From Alviniconcha marisindica (Eukaryota; Mollusca; Gastropoda; Provannidae), in assembly GCA_018857735.1 (NCBI GenBank), contig JABMCL010002073.1, forward strand, positions 2,119,501-2,183,500: a stretch of DNA of 64,000 bases, written 5' to 3'. The translations under genes were made by a program, and so were the position numbers. The notes under the pieces are model-generated. The model was not told where the DNA came from and ran no database searches. It saw only the letters and a program-made list of their open reading frames with translations. Below are positions 13,715 through 28,154 of the stretch, piece after piece (the first letter of the stretch is position 1; every line of letters begins with the position of its first letter).

Positions 13715-13830
13715 AAAAGAATACAGTTGAGCAGTGCTGCTTTACGTCCAGAGAGAATGTACAGGCTATTAGGGATGGGGAGCCCAGGATGGCCACCTCC
13801 ACTTTCACACAGCTCTGATTATACTCTAAC
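13715..13830 (-). mobile_element. SINE-like fragment (shared with 18352 and 58250)
   Basis: The stretch tgctttacgtccagagag...ggctattagggatggggag is also found, diverged, near 18352-18440, 55690-55730 and 58250-58300. In the complete copy at 58235-58560 it forms the 3' half of a tRNA-headed element lying on the - strand. No head is visible at this copy. Confidence 0.55.
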
Positions 13831-14036
13831 ATGACTCCAGCAAAAGCGTTTGTTCTGCACACACAGGCATAAACCTTTTGTTTGAATGCAGAGTATTGTA
13901 TCGTGCCTTCTTTAAAGAGCCTTTGTTAAACAGCAGGAAAAAATCTCAAAATATGCATCCTCTTTTGGTACAGATGCTGTGTCTGATAGATACCCTGTGC
14001 TGTTGACAGCACTTTCAAATCAGATTGTTAGGTAAC

Positions 14037-14275
14037 GTTTGATTAAAAAGTTATCAGAACACGAACTGCCCACCTCTCATGCAGTTTATATTCAGTCTTC
14101 TGTTTCAAAAGTGATAAGAACATAATGGTGGGTCCACTTGTAACAAATCAAACTGTTTGATTAAAAAGTTATCAGAATGCCAACAGACCATCTCTCATGC
14201 AGTTTATATTCAGTCTTCTTTTTTTCTCAAAAATGACCGGAACATAATGGTGGGTCCGCTCATAACAAATCAAGG
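14037..14275. repeat. Tandem duplication, about 119 bp x 2
   Basis: Two adjacent copies begin tttgattaaaaagttatcag (near 14037 and 14156) and both run through ctctcatgcagtttatattc to aacataatggtgggtcc and aacaaatcaa. They differ by scattered substitutions and short indels. No coding potential is apparent. Confidence 0.85.
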
Positions 14276-17200
14276 ATACAACCATGACAAGGGATGTGAA
14301 TATCAGTGGTGGACTGAAAAGTTACTTTCGTGTGAACAAAGTGCTGGTAAGTACTATATTTTTAGGGCATATACCTTCTTCTTCTTTTTATGTGCCAGGG
14401 ACATAAACTCATCATGAAATACTTATTTCAGCAGGAAATAATACAATACAGTTAACCAAATAAATTAAAAAACAGAGACTGGATAGGTAAAAGAGGCCCC
14501 CCTGTCTGCTTCAACAATGATTGTTCAACAACTGGATGTTATATGTAAACTATTTAAAAAATATATATAAATAAAAATCCAGTGAACAATTTTTAGATTT
14601 TGTTCACCATTTGGAAAGGAACTGAAGTGTAAGTTTATGGAATCAGTTTATTTAGACATGTATGCAGGAAGCTACTTGCACGTACAAAATCTCACCATCT
14701 GGTTGATTCTCTGCATGCTAGTGGATGAATAAAACTATGACCATATTCTCTTATTTTATGAAAATAGCCACGCTTTTTAAAAAATTATTCAAGGTAGCTA
14801 CATGGAAATATTTCTGTGTTATTGTTCCATGCTTTTATTTCAGATTTTTTTTTTATGGTGTTCACTAAAGTTACTGTGTTTGTTCATTTTACATGCAGTT
14901 CACCTTTTAGTTGTACTCATACTGTTGTCTAATGTCTTCATCATTTTGGTGTTGGCCGACTTGATTTGGTATCTTTTTTATCAAGAGGTCGCTCATTAAT
15001 CAGCTACTTGCTTCTACTTCCCCAGGTGTGAGACAACTCACCACCGGACAATTCACCACTGGGCAGACCACCACCATACAAACCTGTGATATTCTTTGCA
15101 ATGGATCGTACATGCATGCACTCACATATTGCCTGGATGGCCACCTTCTCACTGTCATTGCTGGCAGTCACTGGGTAATGGTTACTGGTGGTGAATTGTC
15201 ACAGGTTACAGTTCTTTTGTGAGTTGAGTTGCCCTGTACTGAATTGTCACAGGTTATCCTTTTTTTGGGTTGAATTGGCCAGTGTTGAATTGTCTGTGCT
15301 CCATGCCCCTGTCCAAACAGGCTGCTTTGCTTTGTAGTAACCAGTAGGCATGTTCCCCCCCCACCCCCAGCCCCGCAAACCACTGATAGGGCTAGAGCAG
15401 AAGAGGAGAGTTGCTTGGCACAGTTCATGTGTTATACAAGGATGATAAAACAAGCAAACGTCTGCTGGTGACCTGAAACTGACTTGATATTGTTCCTACA
15501 GTATGTTTGGCAGGAATGATCTGTTATTACAAGAAAGTTGCATTCTTGTTATCAACGCAAAAACAATGACATTTACAGCTCTCAGTCTTAGTATACATTT
15601 TTTATTTTGCTTGATCAGTGCTCTGAAGTGAGATGCAGTTCTGGCTGAAGCAACAAAGCCATCAATACAGTGTGCTGAATTACCATGTCTAAGCCAAGGT
15701 CTGGAAGTTAGAAGGAAACCCAACTTTAAAACACATGAGCAGAAAGGGTTGCACCCTTAAACAGTCAAACAAATACTAAAGAGACTTTAAGTGAAGACAG
15801 GAAATATTAATTACCTCTAATCAACCATATAGGTCTATATAATTTACTGGGGCAGAGGGGGAGGGCATGTGCAAAACACACCATGTAACACGAGTAATCA
15901 GAGTGCATGGTTGTTGACTTCTTTGCCAAAGATGTACATCAAAAGATGATTGAATTCTAGTCACTTTCTCCAATGCAACAAACAAAAGAAAATGTATGGG
16001 TCATATATATATAATTAGTTGCAATAAAGCCACAATTCTGCTTTTGTGTGTGTGTACTTACAAATGTTGTCATTGCAACACAGCTTGCTATATGAAGGGT
16101 GTAGATCTCATTCATTTTGTTTGCAGAGCCATCTTTTAATGATGAAAACTTCTTTTTTATACATTGAAAGTTTGTTTGCTTGCTCTTAATGTCAACATCA
16201 GGGACAGTGTAAAAACTGCAATGGTGTCAAGTCCAGAGCAAATTTGCAGCATAGGCTTTGTACATTTAAATCCATTTTGCTATTATACCATTTTTGATGA
16301 AGAAATCGAACCCCGGTAAATAGCGATTGCTATCTTCAAACCCATTTGTGTGCAGTGGTAATCACAATGTGGGGAGCGTGTGAGTGTCTATGTAACTGGT
16401 TCATCATGAAGTCAGACAAGGGTCAAATGGATCATATCCATTGACTGAGTGGCTGTATAACCTCCATACTTCAGTACTCATAAACATATAGGTCCAGGGA
16501 AAATGTTTTTAGCCAATGCCTTATTTTCTTCATGAACCTTTCATGGTTTAACATTCGAAGAAAGGAGATATTTTGAGTAGGTGGGTGAATGCTATTGAGC
16601 CTTGTTGCAGTTCGTAAATGAACAGGAAAAAGCAGCAGAAAATAAGCCTATGTTCTGGACAGAAGAAGAAGGCATTTTTCATCAGACCAATTTGGATCAC
16701 GCAAAACTAAATGGCAGAACAGTCTTGTGCAGTAAGTATACATGTGCATGTCTGTTGACCTTTTGAATCTCAGTTTTTGTTCAAGTTTCATTGTTGTGGA
16801 TTACTACACATGTAGAAATGTGTGTAAAAAACAAAATATAGTGCTTTTAGTTGTGAAGTGCTTTGTATATTTCAGTGAACTAAGCGTATCCCTTGTTTTT
16901 ACCTGCATGCATAAATGTACTGTTGTATCATTGAGTGCTATGTTTCCGTCCTTACATAATAAAGTACTGGCATGTTCAATGTCATCTTGTTTTCATTTTG
17001 TCCATTTGTGTGTGTCTGTATTGAACTGTTATCTGAATGATAGCTACAAATTTTAGTTTAGTCAACATTTGACTGCATTTAACTTTTTGTAGGTCTGCAT
17101 GACGGATACGTTTGGGAATGGAAAACAGAAGACTTGCGTAAGAGGCAGCACCAGTTATCATAATGCAAAGTTGAACAGATCTTGTCAAAACAGTCCCAAC

Positions 17201-18349
17201 ATAATGCCACCTGGATTGTTTTTATGCCAGTTACAAAGCACCAATCAGTATGTTCAGCAGGGGAAAATAAAAGTACATGCATTACATTTTACAACCTAAG
17301 CGCTTACACATTCTTTAAATGTGCATATTTTCCAAATTCAATGCATACAACACAAATATTTATTTTACAAACTAGAGACAGGATTTCTAGTGGTCCAACC
17401 CTGTCATTGCTTGAATGTTATCTGGGAACATTATCTTCCTAGTTTACAATTACAGCACCAATCTATTACCTTGGGGCATGATCACATAACATCAAAGTTT
17501 GTTGTTGCTGCTGTACATATGCTTTGTTACTTGAATCATAATTAGGGCAGTGATAAAAATTACATCAATACATGTCAGCAAATCACAAGTCAAAGTCTGG
17601 AGAAAATTAAAGGTACACAAAAGTTTGTTTGAAGAGTATTTTGAAAACAAATGAAGCTGAATGAACTGCAAAATTCTGATGCATGAAAACTCCCAGTTTC
17701 ATGACAATTTATATATTTTATTTTGTGATATATTTTTAAGTCATCAAAATAACTAAACAAAAAAAGGCTACTTTTGTCAACTGGGTTGTTTTTTGTTGTT
17801 GTTGGGTTGTTGTTGTTTTGTTTTGTTTTTGGGGGGGGGGGGGGGGGCTTCGCTGTATGGATCTTACTGTGTGGAAATGCATAATCAATGCCTTAATAAA
17901 TATCTGGTTACCGAGCGGTGTTGCTATTGAAAGAATTAATTTTTAATGTCACAGAAATATTACGTTCATCCTTTCCACATCTGTGCTCATGGTTTTCTGA
18001 ATAAATAGCAAATAATACTGGTTTTCTTCCTCTTTCTCCTGTTTCCAAATCCTAATAAAAGGAATCACAAAATTCACAGAACTTTGCTGGAAGCAAGACA
18101 CAAAACTGAAAAGGATGCAAGTTGCAAACACAAATAATCATCCGTATACATGTATTAATACATTTCTGTGTTTTCAACACCAATGTTTCATCAAAAGCAT
18201 CAGTCAACATGAAAATGACATCCCATGTAATCTGGCATTAGTGTCAGGGACTATACTGTATCAGTTGTATCCATATATAGTTTTATACATATAGCAATAT
18301 GGCCAGTTTGTGGTGTGGAAGAGGCTCAACACAAACTTCCACCAGTTTC

Positions 18350-18445
18350 AGTGTTGCTTTACGTCCACAGAAACCACCAGGCTTATTGGGGATGGGGAGT
18401 CCAGGACAGCCACCTCGACTTTCACGCAGCTCCTGAGCTCTGAAC
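18350..18445 (-). mobile_element. SINE-like fragment
   Basis: Matches the fragments at 13715 and 58250: ttgctttacgtccacagaaaccac, then ggcttattggggatggggag, then a block ending in tttcacgcagctcc. The tRNA-like head is missing, so the copy is partial. Confidence 0.55.
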
Positions 18446-20798
18446 TACAACACTCAATCGTCCGTCATTTATAATGTCCACAAAAATCTCAATGTTACAG
18501 TTTTTGTCATGCCTGGATGGACAGACAGCCTAACAGTAACACTGACCATTACACACTCTCGCACTTTCACACGCAAGTCAAAAGTGAGGACACACACAGG
18601 TACTTGAGGTATCTGTTTATTCCCCTAGTTTACTTTGCCACCTCAACATTCCACAAAAATGTGACATAAACATGGTTTACATTTATTTGTAATCCTTGAA
18701 GATTTCTTCACATCTTGGAATGACTTTATCTGTATAATTTATAAACAGTTGGAGAAAAAAAAACAGTCATTGCATGATCATGAGCACAATTATTGTGCAC
18801 AGTCATTGCATGTCGTGGTAAGTACCACGTTTCCAAGAAACTCATTTTGCACAAAACAAAACATGGGTCACACAAACTGCTACACATATCTGAATAGTAA
18901 TAATAATTGTGGTCATTTTTATAGCACTGTATCTCCTGACAGCGAAACAAACTACATGTACACTATGCCCTGAAACAATGTGAGCATGCATACCTATATA
19001 ACTTACATTACACTAAAAAAGAAGAAGAAACAAAAGCACTCTGAATGAATGGTAACGGTTCTGCCACTCTGAATAGCAGTGGAAGGCATTCTTACCTGTA
19101 ACAACATCACTCACCGAGTCAGTAGTGCCCCAAAACAAAGACTCCTCAGTCCACAACTCTATGTCCAACAACAAAAATGGTCAGGGCTAAAATGCCCTTT
19201 ATTTTTTACCCAAAGAATCAAAGTTTTGCACATCTGATGTGCTAACGAGAAATGCAGTAGCAGAAAGAACTGGGGCTTGTCCGCTTGTGCTACCACCACA
19301 ATGGCACAGAGGCTTTCTCTCTGGGTTTGGCCACAGCAGCTCAAGCATGATAGCAGCATCTGAACTGTGCATCGACATTATGCATACACTCCCTTCCTAA
19401 GTCATACTATTCGATATTAGGAAACGAGTGATGGGATTTTTTCCCTTCCGGGGCATGCATTTAATCTTCAGTATCTCCAGTATAGACAGTAGTGAGGAGT
19501 GGAATAAAAAGTTCCATTTCGAGCACAAGCAGTGATGATAATGGTATTGTTACAAGCAAGTGCTGCCCCCCCCCCCCCCAAAAGAAATACACAAACCAAA
19601 ACCCACCTCTTCCCTACAATCTTCCTATGGCAGAGCATTTAGACAGGACACTTTTTTCCTTTGGTTCAAACAAGCAGTGGTAAATCACGGATTTTGGCCC
19701 TGTACCTGTATACTTAACCAGTGTGAAACCAAACTGTATGTGGTTGTGAGTGTGCATGTGTTGAGTTGAAGGAGTGTACATAAGTGAAATTCTTCACTAT
19801 GTACAGATTAACCAGCCATTCATAAAAATTACAATCTCAGAGTGGTTCACCTTTCTTTCTGTCAGAGTTAAAACTGAGCAAGGCTCTCAGTAGAACTGAC
19901 CAAACGCAGTCAACAACCTAAAAACTTTTTTTTTTTGAGGGGGAGATTAGAGCTGGCCTAACTGTACTGATTTTAATACAGTAATTATATTGCACTATCA
20001 TTGCTGCAAAAAAACATTCTCAGTAATACAATGTACCAGCTTGAGATTCAGTCAGTCAGTATGGGAGATGATGTGGGCACAATGTGGCATTTTAACTGAA
20101 CACAAAGTAACACAAAGACCTGAGAAAATTCATTTCTTCAACAGTATATATTTGGAACACTTAAAAGTTATGATGCAGAGCACCCAGTGTGGTAAGGCAG
20201 TTTGAAAAGTGAAGCCCCAACAAATAACTGTTATACAGTTATAATAAGAGCAACAGAGTTAACACAGCAGATAAGCAAATTGGTAGGCAACTCTTCACAT
20301 GCAAACTGACTGCAAACTGGTTCAACCATGATAATGCTACTTAAACACACACACACACACACACACATCCTGGTTGATTCAGTGTTCTTTACAGTGTGAG
20401 CAATCACATGCAGACAACTACTATCTAGTATACATGGCAAATCTTTAATGTCAATGACAATTCGCACATTTGAGCTCTGGTATGTATGATAACATGTAAA
20501 AAAGCATAAGTTATACACATAAAGTTATGGATGCAAGTGTCAGTAGTGTGTCTGGACACAAATCAGAATGAAAAAAGTCAATTAGCACTCAGGAGAGCAA
20601 ATTGCTAGGTTTGCAATTGCCACTAAAAGCTGAAAGACGAGAGTGGAAATGTGGTACATTCGGACTCCCAACAGGTGACTGCAACAGTGACGTGATACAA
20701 CCGGCATCATGCATGTGAACAAAGATGAAATAGTTGTGTGTGAATCAATGCAGCCCGGTGAACGCTTGAATGAGTGGAGCTATTTAGCAAGCAGGATG

Positions 20799-23700
20799 TC
20801 ATGACTGTTTGCTGCGAACATCCTGTTCATACTTTTGCAGAAGGTATGTTTTGTATGCCTCTTGATTTTGCCACAGTTCAGCTGCATGTGAGTTCAGTGG
20901 ACTGTCAATGTTGGGTTCTGAAACATGCATTGAAAAATTGGGCATCACATTTTTATCAGGAAACTAAACACTGCCCAACTTTCTCAACAAGTTCATGCAA
21001 ATGTCACTTTTCACTAAAACAAAACCTGCATCTTTTCTTGACTGCCTGCCCCCCCAAAAAAAAGAAGTTAGGCAGGCAAAGTCATATTGGAATTATTTTG
21101 TCCATCCATTTTACTAGTCGATTTAGTGGTGAGCACAGTAAAAATTACTAATGGCTACATCATAAAGAACAGATATAAATGGATTCAGGAACAACCCTGA
21201 TGAGCATACTGACAAACAAAAGAATTGGAGACATGGAAAAGAGTAAGACCATTAAATCGAGCAGGCTGACAGTGTACAAAACAGCCATATTCTGATGATC
21301 CCAAAAAGGATGGCAACTCCATTAGTCAGACATTTGGGAAACCACTGAGTGTAGTCCACACCAGGCTTACCTGCTAGCAAACTCTGTATGGAGAGCAGCA
21401 CCGTGCGCACATCATAGAGGGCAGACCACTTTTCCTTGAGAATGTCCAGGCAGATGTTGCCATGGTTATCAACATTGGGGTGGTAACAGGGTGTTGAGAA
21501 CTTTACGGAGACAGCCTGGTATGGGTAGCCACCAGGGAACTCCAGCAACAGCTTATACTGCAGGCCTTCATACACCTAAAATAAAACAGAAATTTATGAA
21601 AGTGTACACTTTTCCCAGTATGTCACACACAGGTTTCCCTCAGGTACAAGTCCTAAACCCAGTGTGCATTCATGCATTTGTGTGTGCATGCACATAATAA
21701 TTATAATAGTTAATACTTGTGAGTGTAGGCATGCTGCCTGCATCATATGTGTGCGTGTCATTTTTAGTAACAGTACTAACAGTAAATACTGACAACTGTA
21801 TCATATTAGTAATCACTGGGTTAAAGAAAATGCAGTAGAACTTGTTACATGGACCTAACAAATTGATGCAAGCCCAACACTGGCATGATCAGCCTTTAAA
21901 CTTAAAGACAGCCTATTTAACAAACAACATCTGTTTGTAAAATTGAACCACCAACAAATGACAAAACTGGGCACACCCACTTTTTCTTTTGGAAATCTCA
22001 TTAGTCATGGGTGGTCTCTCCAGCAAATTCTGTTGTAGTCAGGTCAGATGAACACATACCTTCTTTAAATCTTTGAACAAGAGGTTCAGGGCTTTGGTAA
22101 TCCATCCACCATAAAATCCCTTCACTGCGTTAAAAAAGTAGTCTTCCCCCAAAGACATATAATATATTGTAATACAATGTACTTACTGTGCCTTTGCCGC
22201 CTTCAATAGTGCCAATCCACTTGAACAAATTGTCTCCATCTGGGAAAGCCGAAACACCAGGATCTGCAGACATCTGAAAGCATAAGCCAGCAGTATTACT
22301 ATTTTAGTAATGAATAATAATAGCAGCATATCCAACTCCAGTAACCACATTATAGTGGAATACTCCACCTACTATTAAGTGCATTTAATAATGGGATACC
22401 TATTTACTTCATTAAAGTTTTATATTATCCATTGTATACAATAACACAAATTATTACTAATCATAGCACATCTGCTGTTCATTGACATTGCTAAACTGGA
22501 AGAAACAGGCATCTGTTCTCCACATGTAGCCAAACAAGCAATTACTGTACAACACTGTGAAACACACTTAACAGGAGAATGTTGCTACAATGCTAGGTGA
22601 TGCCTGAAATGTAGACACCCAAACCTACAGGTTAGTTAGTAATACTGATTAAGATTTTCACATCCTGACAACAGCACAGGTAACCTCAGAATGACAAAAC
22701 CAGCAAGTAAGTGTGATTAAAAGAGTCCTAGTCTCAGAGTAAATCAATCAACAAGATTCCTAGGCTCAGAGTAAATCAATCAACAATAAGTTGTGCCCAG
22801 TTATTGCACGGATCACATAAACATTTGTTTAGAACTTGCTCACAGCAAACGTGGTGTCTTGAGAAGAAAAAAAAGCGTACACATTACAACCAGACATCAC
22901 ACTACACACAGTGACAGCAATTTTTTTAAAGAACAATCCTGCACTTCAGTGACAGCAAAAAAAAAAAAAAAAAAAAAAATCCTGCACCTATCCCATCAGA
23001 TAACAGCACAACATTTGGTTTTTGCAAGTATTGGAGCCTCTATGACAATCTGAACATTTTTCTCTGGTGCCTGGTTAGATCTTGGCCATTTGCTAGCAGA
23101 TTCCTGGCTGATTTGTTTACCTTCTTACCTTCAACAAACTGAACAAAGTGCAAAAAGACTGTTTTTCTTCTGTGATTTAATCAGGTATACAACTTAAGTT
23201 ATAGTATCAATAGTTGTTCATTGCTAAACCTGAAGAAACAGGTGTCTGTTCTCCATGTAGTCAAGCAAGGAGTTACTGTGCCACATTGTGAAACACACCT
23301 AGCAGGAGAAAGCTGCTATGTGATGCCTGAAATGTGGACATCCACACCTGCAATAGCTCCATTATGGATTACACTTGCACAGTTACAGGCAATCAAGAAA
23401 TCAGTTGTACAGTTTTCAGTGCCATCATTATTTTCACACAACAAACTGAACAGAGTGAAGTAGGACTTCCATCTGTGATTCAGTCAGTTATGGTACTATT
23501 AGTATTACTATTATTAGTACAAATCATTACTAAATTAGAAACGCAATGATTCTAATCCAGTAATAATAATACATATACACCAGTTGTTCATTGCTAAACT
23601 GGAGGAAACAGGTGTCTGTTCTCCATGTAGTCAAGCAAGGAGTTACTGTGCCACATTGTGAAACACACTTAGCAGGAGAAAGCTGCTATGTGATGCCTGA

Positions 23701-26700
23701 AATGTGGACATCCAAACCTGCAATAGTTCCATTATGGATTACACTTACACAGTTACAGGCAATCAAAAAATCAGTTGTACAGTTTTCAGTGCCATCATTA
23801 TTTTCACACAACAAACTGAACAGAATGAAGTAGGACTTCCATCTGTGATTCAGTCAGTTATGGTACTATTAGTATTACTATTATTAGTATAAATCACTAC
23901 TAAATTAGAAACACAATGATTCTAATCCAGTATTAATAATACATAATACATATACATCAGTTGTTCATTACTAAACTGGAGGAAACAGGTGTCTGTTCTC
24001 CATGTAGTCAAGCAAGGAGTTACTGTGCCACATTGTGAAACACACCTAGCAGGAGAAAGCTGCTATGTGATGCCTGAAATGTGGACACTAAAATATCTTA
24101 GTACTCTTAGTGAGTTATTATGTATAGTATTTTATTTATACTATTATAATATTATTAGTAGCACTCTTCTGGAGTAAAACTAAGTAAAACAATCAGCTGT
24201 ATACAGCTTCTAGTGAACTAAAGATGTTTAACACTACACAGTCAGAAAGCAAATATGACTGATCTTCCTATGCTATTTATTATACCAGTGGTTATGCTAG
24301 ACATTTTTTCAAACCGGTGCAACATCTATAACTAGTATAAGGTAGCAAAAGTGGTTCACAGAAACCAGTCAATCATTGTAACTAGTCAGACACACTGCCA
24401 TGTATACATCTATAGGTATCCTATTACTAGTTAGCAAACGCCTATTTCCTTCCTCAAGGCTCATCAAGAAACACACATTCTCTCTCTCTCTCTGATGCAT
24501 TTTTTTGTTTTGTGCATAATTTATTTAGAACTGGTCAAGGAAAATAACAGCTGGAACATCTGACAAACTGATTTTGTTTCCAGTATAGGCTGATTTTAAC
24601 TGGTAAAATACCAGAAATTAACAGTTAACACAAACCCTGTATATATAGTATCAATTACTAATAGTAATAAGTAATATTACAACATATTATATTTTGATCA
24701 CAGTATCATAATCATTTATAACAACAACAACAAAAAATTTAAAGTGTGTACAGCAAATGCAGTATGTTCATGTTGAGAGAACAAAATGTGTACAACCAAA
24801 CACGACACTGCACATGTTAAGTACATCTGGAAAAAGGTGTTCACAAACCATCCATTGACAGAATCCTCCTCCAGCCAACGGTAGTTTCTCATGTCAGACA
24901 TACATTTGTCCAATGCTGACAGCATGTATAATACAATAGATCTTCATCCAGTCTGGCAGGTGCCAAAGTTGACCTGTTTTGGTAATTGGCTTTACCCCCC
25001 CACCCCCACACACATGAGAGAGTGTCAGAGAGAGAACTGGAGAGAGAGAAAGAGAGATAGTCTCAAAGAGACAAGTGGAATGATCAGAGACAAGCGGAAT
25101 GAAATGCATTTTGTCATACTCACTCATAGTCATACCATTCATGTTTTTGTTCTTTTTTTCCCTTCTTGTAGTTGTAGTGTGTACTGTTTTGGGGTGTATT
25201 ATATACATGGTGTTTAAGACACAGTTTTTGTACATACTTACCACCCCTGTATCAGCATCACTAACACATGGGATGATACTAATCTATTACTGTGTCACCA
25301 TCACTGTATCAGTATCAGTTATCACTGACTTCACTGCTGAACTTAAACTTTGAAAAAACAGGTGTACAAGTACAACACAGAATGTAAGGAGAATTACAGG
25401 TCCATTTTGTCAAACACACCTATTGACCTAGCACTAGCAGTCCTGAGGAAACTGCTATGTAAACTGTGATGCCTGAAATCTAATGTGGACATTGTTTGAA
25501 ATAAGGATGACAGCATGCAGCGTCTACCTGTAACCATCTAATTATAATTTGTAACGGCATTCAAATCTGGTAATGGTCTATCCTGGGAGGCATTGGGAAT
25601 GAATGAACATGCATAAGAAAGTGTGAACTTTGTCAGTTTGTGCTGGTAAATGCAGAACAGAGCTTAAAATGTAATGTACCTTGACAAGTGACATCCCACA
25701 CCTATTTACTGACACCCATTAATAATAATAATAATGTACATTTATCATGTGCTCATCAATGCCCCGAGCGCTCACATGATACATATTAACCTAAATACAA
25801 TATTCTATACTCACGTAGAACACAATCCTACCAAAACAATTTATATAAGGTATTGTAAGGAAACACACACACAGCGATGTTTTCCTGGCATCAAATAAAT
25901 TCTACAAAGTACAAGGTCAAGAAAAATACAAGCAGTGAATTTTGTTCTAAAAATATCAAAGAATGAACCATGTCTGAGTCTCTACTTTCAATTGGCTTTG
26001 GGATCAAAGGAAGTTAAACTGAAGTATAAAGTCTTGATCAGTTGATAACTTGATATGGTTTCCATGAGCATGATCTTCAAACCGTTTCTTGTTTTAAGCT
26101 ACAGATAAACATTAAACGACATAAGTAGATGCAAGAACACAGGTCATACTAACAGAAATACAGTATTAATAGCACTAATCTGTAATCAGTATCACAATAT
26201 CAATATGCACATTGTTATATTAATTTTTATTAACAGTTATATTTTATAAACACAATCTAAAGAACTTGCCAGCCTTCAAACACTGAACAAAAAAACTTCT
26301 GTTCTACTTCTAGTTCCAAACATTGTCATTGGGAATATATATATATATATTAATATTTTATTATATATATATATATATATATATAGTCTGCACAAAAGTA
26401 AAACACATGAAAACATGCCAGGATAACATTAATAGCATGCAGTTATTCAAATGATTAAACTTTAATTATATTTATAACTCAGCAAGCAAAGGGCTTAATA
26501 GCTTAGAGGGCATAAAAACAATATCTAGTACCATTAATAATAACAGTACAAACCATTAATGTCCGCAGCTCATGTTGTAATCTGAAAAGTAAAGAAAAGC
26601 AAAACAAATCACTGTTAATCAGTAAGACAAGGAGCAGCTACTGCTAAACTGCTATGGACAGTACTACCACAGTTAACAATATTAACTGTTTGTGCTACTA

Positions 26701-28154
26701 GTGTTAGCAGTTTTGTTGTCTATGTCTTCATCTTTTGTGGCCACAATCAAGTTGTCAAAAAACACTTGCTGATTAACACTGATTTAGTCATTTACAGTGC
26801 TACTTTGTGGGGTCTGATGAAGAGAAAAAAATGCTACTGGAGTATTGCAACTGCAATTTTAAACCCCACTGGTGTTTTCAACTTCAAGTCGGACTAGTTC
26901 TCTATAGCTTGTATAGCACTTCTGAAATCTGAGCGCCAAGACCTCACTAGTAGTAGTAGTACAGCTCCCAGTCATCACTGACTCTGCTTACCAGGGGTAG
27001 GAGTAGGGGTGGGGAAGCTATAACTTAGTTAGTTAGTATAAGACTTCAGTATCTGTTCTTGTTAATAATAACAGTAATAACACAACAAGCACTCTTGAAC
27101 TTAGACCAAAGCTGCGGTGACATTGACAAGGGCTTGTACTGGGACTGGGTGCACCACTAAATTTTGTGTGACTCATTTTGCTGTTAGTCTAACTCAACAC
27201 CACAACAGTTCCTTTCTTCTTCTTTTTAGAAGCTGAAAGAAGACCTCTAGAGACGTCATTTGGTTGTGGGGTAAAGACACCAATGTCAACTGATACTCAG
27301 TCAACAAACCATTATACATCTGAGAATACTATACTTCAAATTAAACAGTATCAGTATTATTATATATTTTTAATGAAAAAAATGTATGTTGAGCCATTAG
27401 ATTTAGAGCCAGTAACAGGGTGTGTCAGTGTCACTAGTAAGTACTGGTAACTGTAGTAGTAAGTGTCAGTTGGAGGACATGCAGAGACATGCATTCATTG
27501 TCACTTATAGTTATAGTGGGGAGAAATGTTACATTTACATCAAATAGAACTTATATTACTGAAAATGTGCACAATTTTAAGTTTCACCACAACTTCTGAA
27601 GACAAAAGGTGAGCCGAAGCAAAGAATCAAACCAGCGTTGTTCGCTTCAAAATAATAAAGCCTCGACTTACCGCCAGACCAAACCGGCTCACCAAAAGTT
27701 CAAGAAAATCAGCTACGATTTTTATAACCGATGTAGCTGCCCCCCCGGCTGATTAATTATTATTTATTCAAATCACTGATTGTTGATTTGTCTAGTTATT
27801 TTGACGACTCTTTGTCTCTACACTGTAACTTTGTAACTTAAGTTGTGTAACGCACTCACATTTTCCAGACCCACAAATTAATACGATGGCCTCCTTACAG
27901 CACATCAACGAACCAATAATTGGTCTTTTCTATAGTGGGCCTACTGGCTACTGTGACAGTGTGAGTGTAATGAAAGAATCACGATTTTCATCTTATTTTT
28001 TGTCTCAGCTGAATGGCTTACGTAGTATTGCCAGAGCGGCGTTGCTTCTTTGTGTTGCAACCTACCTTTTTGTGACGGTGTGCGAATCTTTCCCAGAAGA
28101 CTTTGAAGACTTTTGTCTGACTGGAACACTATTTCCTGTCTGCTGATTTGCCAT
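20799..28154 (-). CDS. UBE2C: UBE2C, ubiquitin-conjugating enzyme E2 C (APC/C E2), complete
   Basis: Coding exons on the - strand: 28154-28066, 26581-26554, 22273-22187, 21575-21371, 20917-20799; all junctions are GT-AG and in phase. The product is 175 aa (human UBE2C is 179). Residues 1-29 are a Ser/Lys-rich tail starting MANQQTGNS and ending [15 protein letters not shown] begins the UBC fold; [19 protein letters not shown] and [20 protein letters not shown] follow. The HPN triad is at 100-102 and the catalytic Cys is about residue 110. The last exon gives [16 protein letters not shown], typical of the family. UBE2C charges ubiquitin and, with the APC/C, starts chains on cyclin B and securin at mitotic exit. 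Intron 22274-26553 is rich in tandem repeats. The start ATG is the first in frame and gives the expected N-terminal length. Divergent neighbour: CDK10. Confidence 0.95.
22485..25500. repeat. Tandem and dispersed copies of a ~370-bp repeat inside a UBE2C intron
   Basis: Two full units (about 23215-23584 and 23585-23955, period 370 bp) and one partial unit (about 23957-24095) share caggtgtctgttctccatg and gtgatgcctgaaatgtgga. Older, diverged relatives lie at about 22485-22620 and 25345-25495. The small ORFs in the array repeat once per unit and have no domain, so they look like repeat shadows rather than genes. Confidence 0.85.
22960..22979 (+). repeat. poly(A) tract
   Basis: About 20 A residues inside the UBE2C intron. 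It could mark the end of a retroposed fragment, but no matching body is identifiable. Confidence 0.8.
26335..26385. repeat. AT microsatellite
   Basis: Two (TA)n blocks separated by taatattttatta in the UBE2C intron between the 28-bp exon 26554-26581 and the exon at 22187-22273. Confidence 0.9.
27608..27693 (-). mobile_element. tRNA-like SINE head, solitary
   Basis: Read on the - strand it begins GGTGAGCCGGTTTGGTCTGG and ends TGATTCTTTGCTTCGGCTCA. This matches the tRNA-like head of the SINE at 58235-58560 (GAGCCGGTTTGGCCTAGTGG ... GGTTCGATACTGCTTCGGCT). The ends are complementary (GGTGAGCC / GGCTCACC), so it can fold. It lies in UBE2C intron 1. Box A and box B are degenerate; a functional tRNA is unlikely. 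Confidence 0.6.

Larger units (their letters stand above)
8334..20798. other. Non-coding interval: 3' UTRs of ZNF507 and UBE2C plus intergenic DNA
   Basis: No ORF here shows a recognisable domain or fits a splice model. The left part should be the ZNF507 3' UTR; the first canonical AATAAA on the + strand is at 9680-9685, and further AATAAA signals exist (for example near 11290, 16957 and 17896), so the true 3' end is not settled. The right part should include the UBE2C 3' UTR on the - strand. The interval also holds poly(G/C) runs (8906-8918, 10668-10686, 11549-11571, 17831-17847, 19566-19579), SINE fragments near 13720-13815 and 18352-18440, and a tandem duplication near 14040-14275. Confidence 0.6.

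Noticed and set aside
8334..20798. Additional small genes among the 60-133-aa ORFs
   Set aside because: All are short, lack domains, have no supporting splice sites and match the length expected by chance in AT-rich DNA.
23221..24177. Repeated 62-80-aa ORFs ([20 protein letters not shown]) as a gene family
   Set aside because: They recur once per 370-bp repeat unit in a UBE2C intron, with no splice model and no known domain; they may be remnants of a repeat.
27886..28146. 86-aa ORF on the + strand
   Set aside because: It is antisense to UBE2C coding exon 1 (28066-28154), whose minus-strand reading fits the family and splices correctly.
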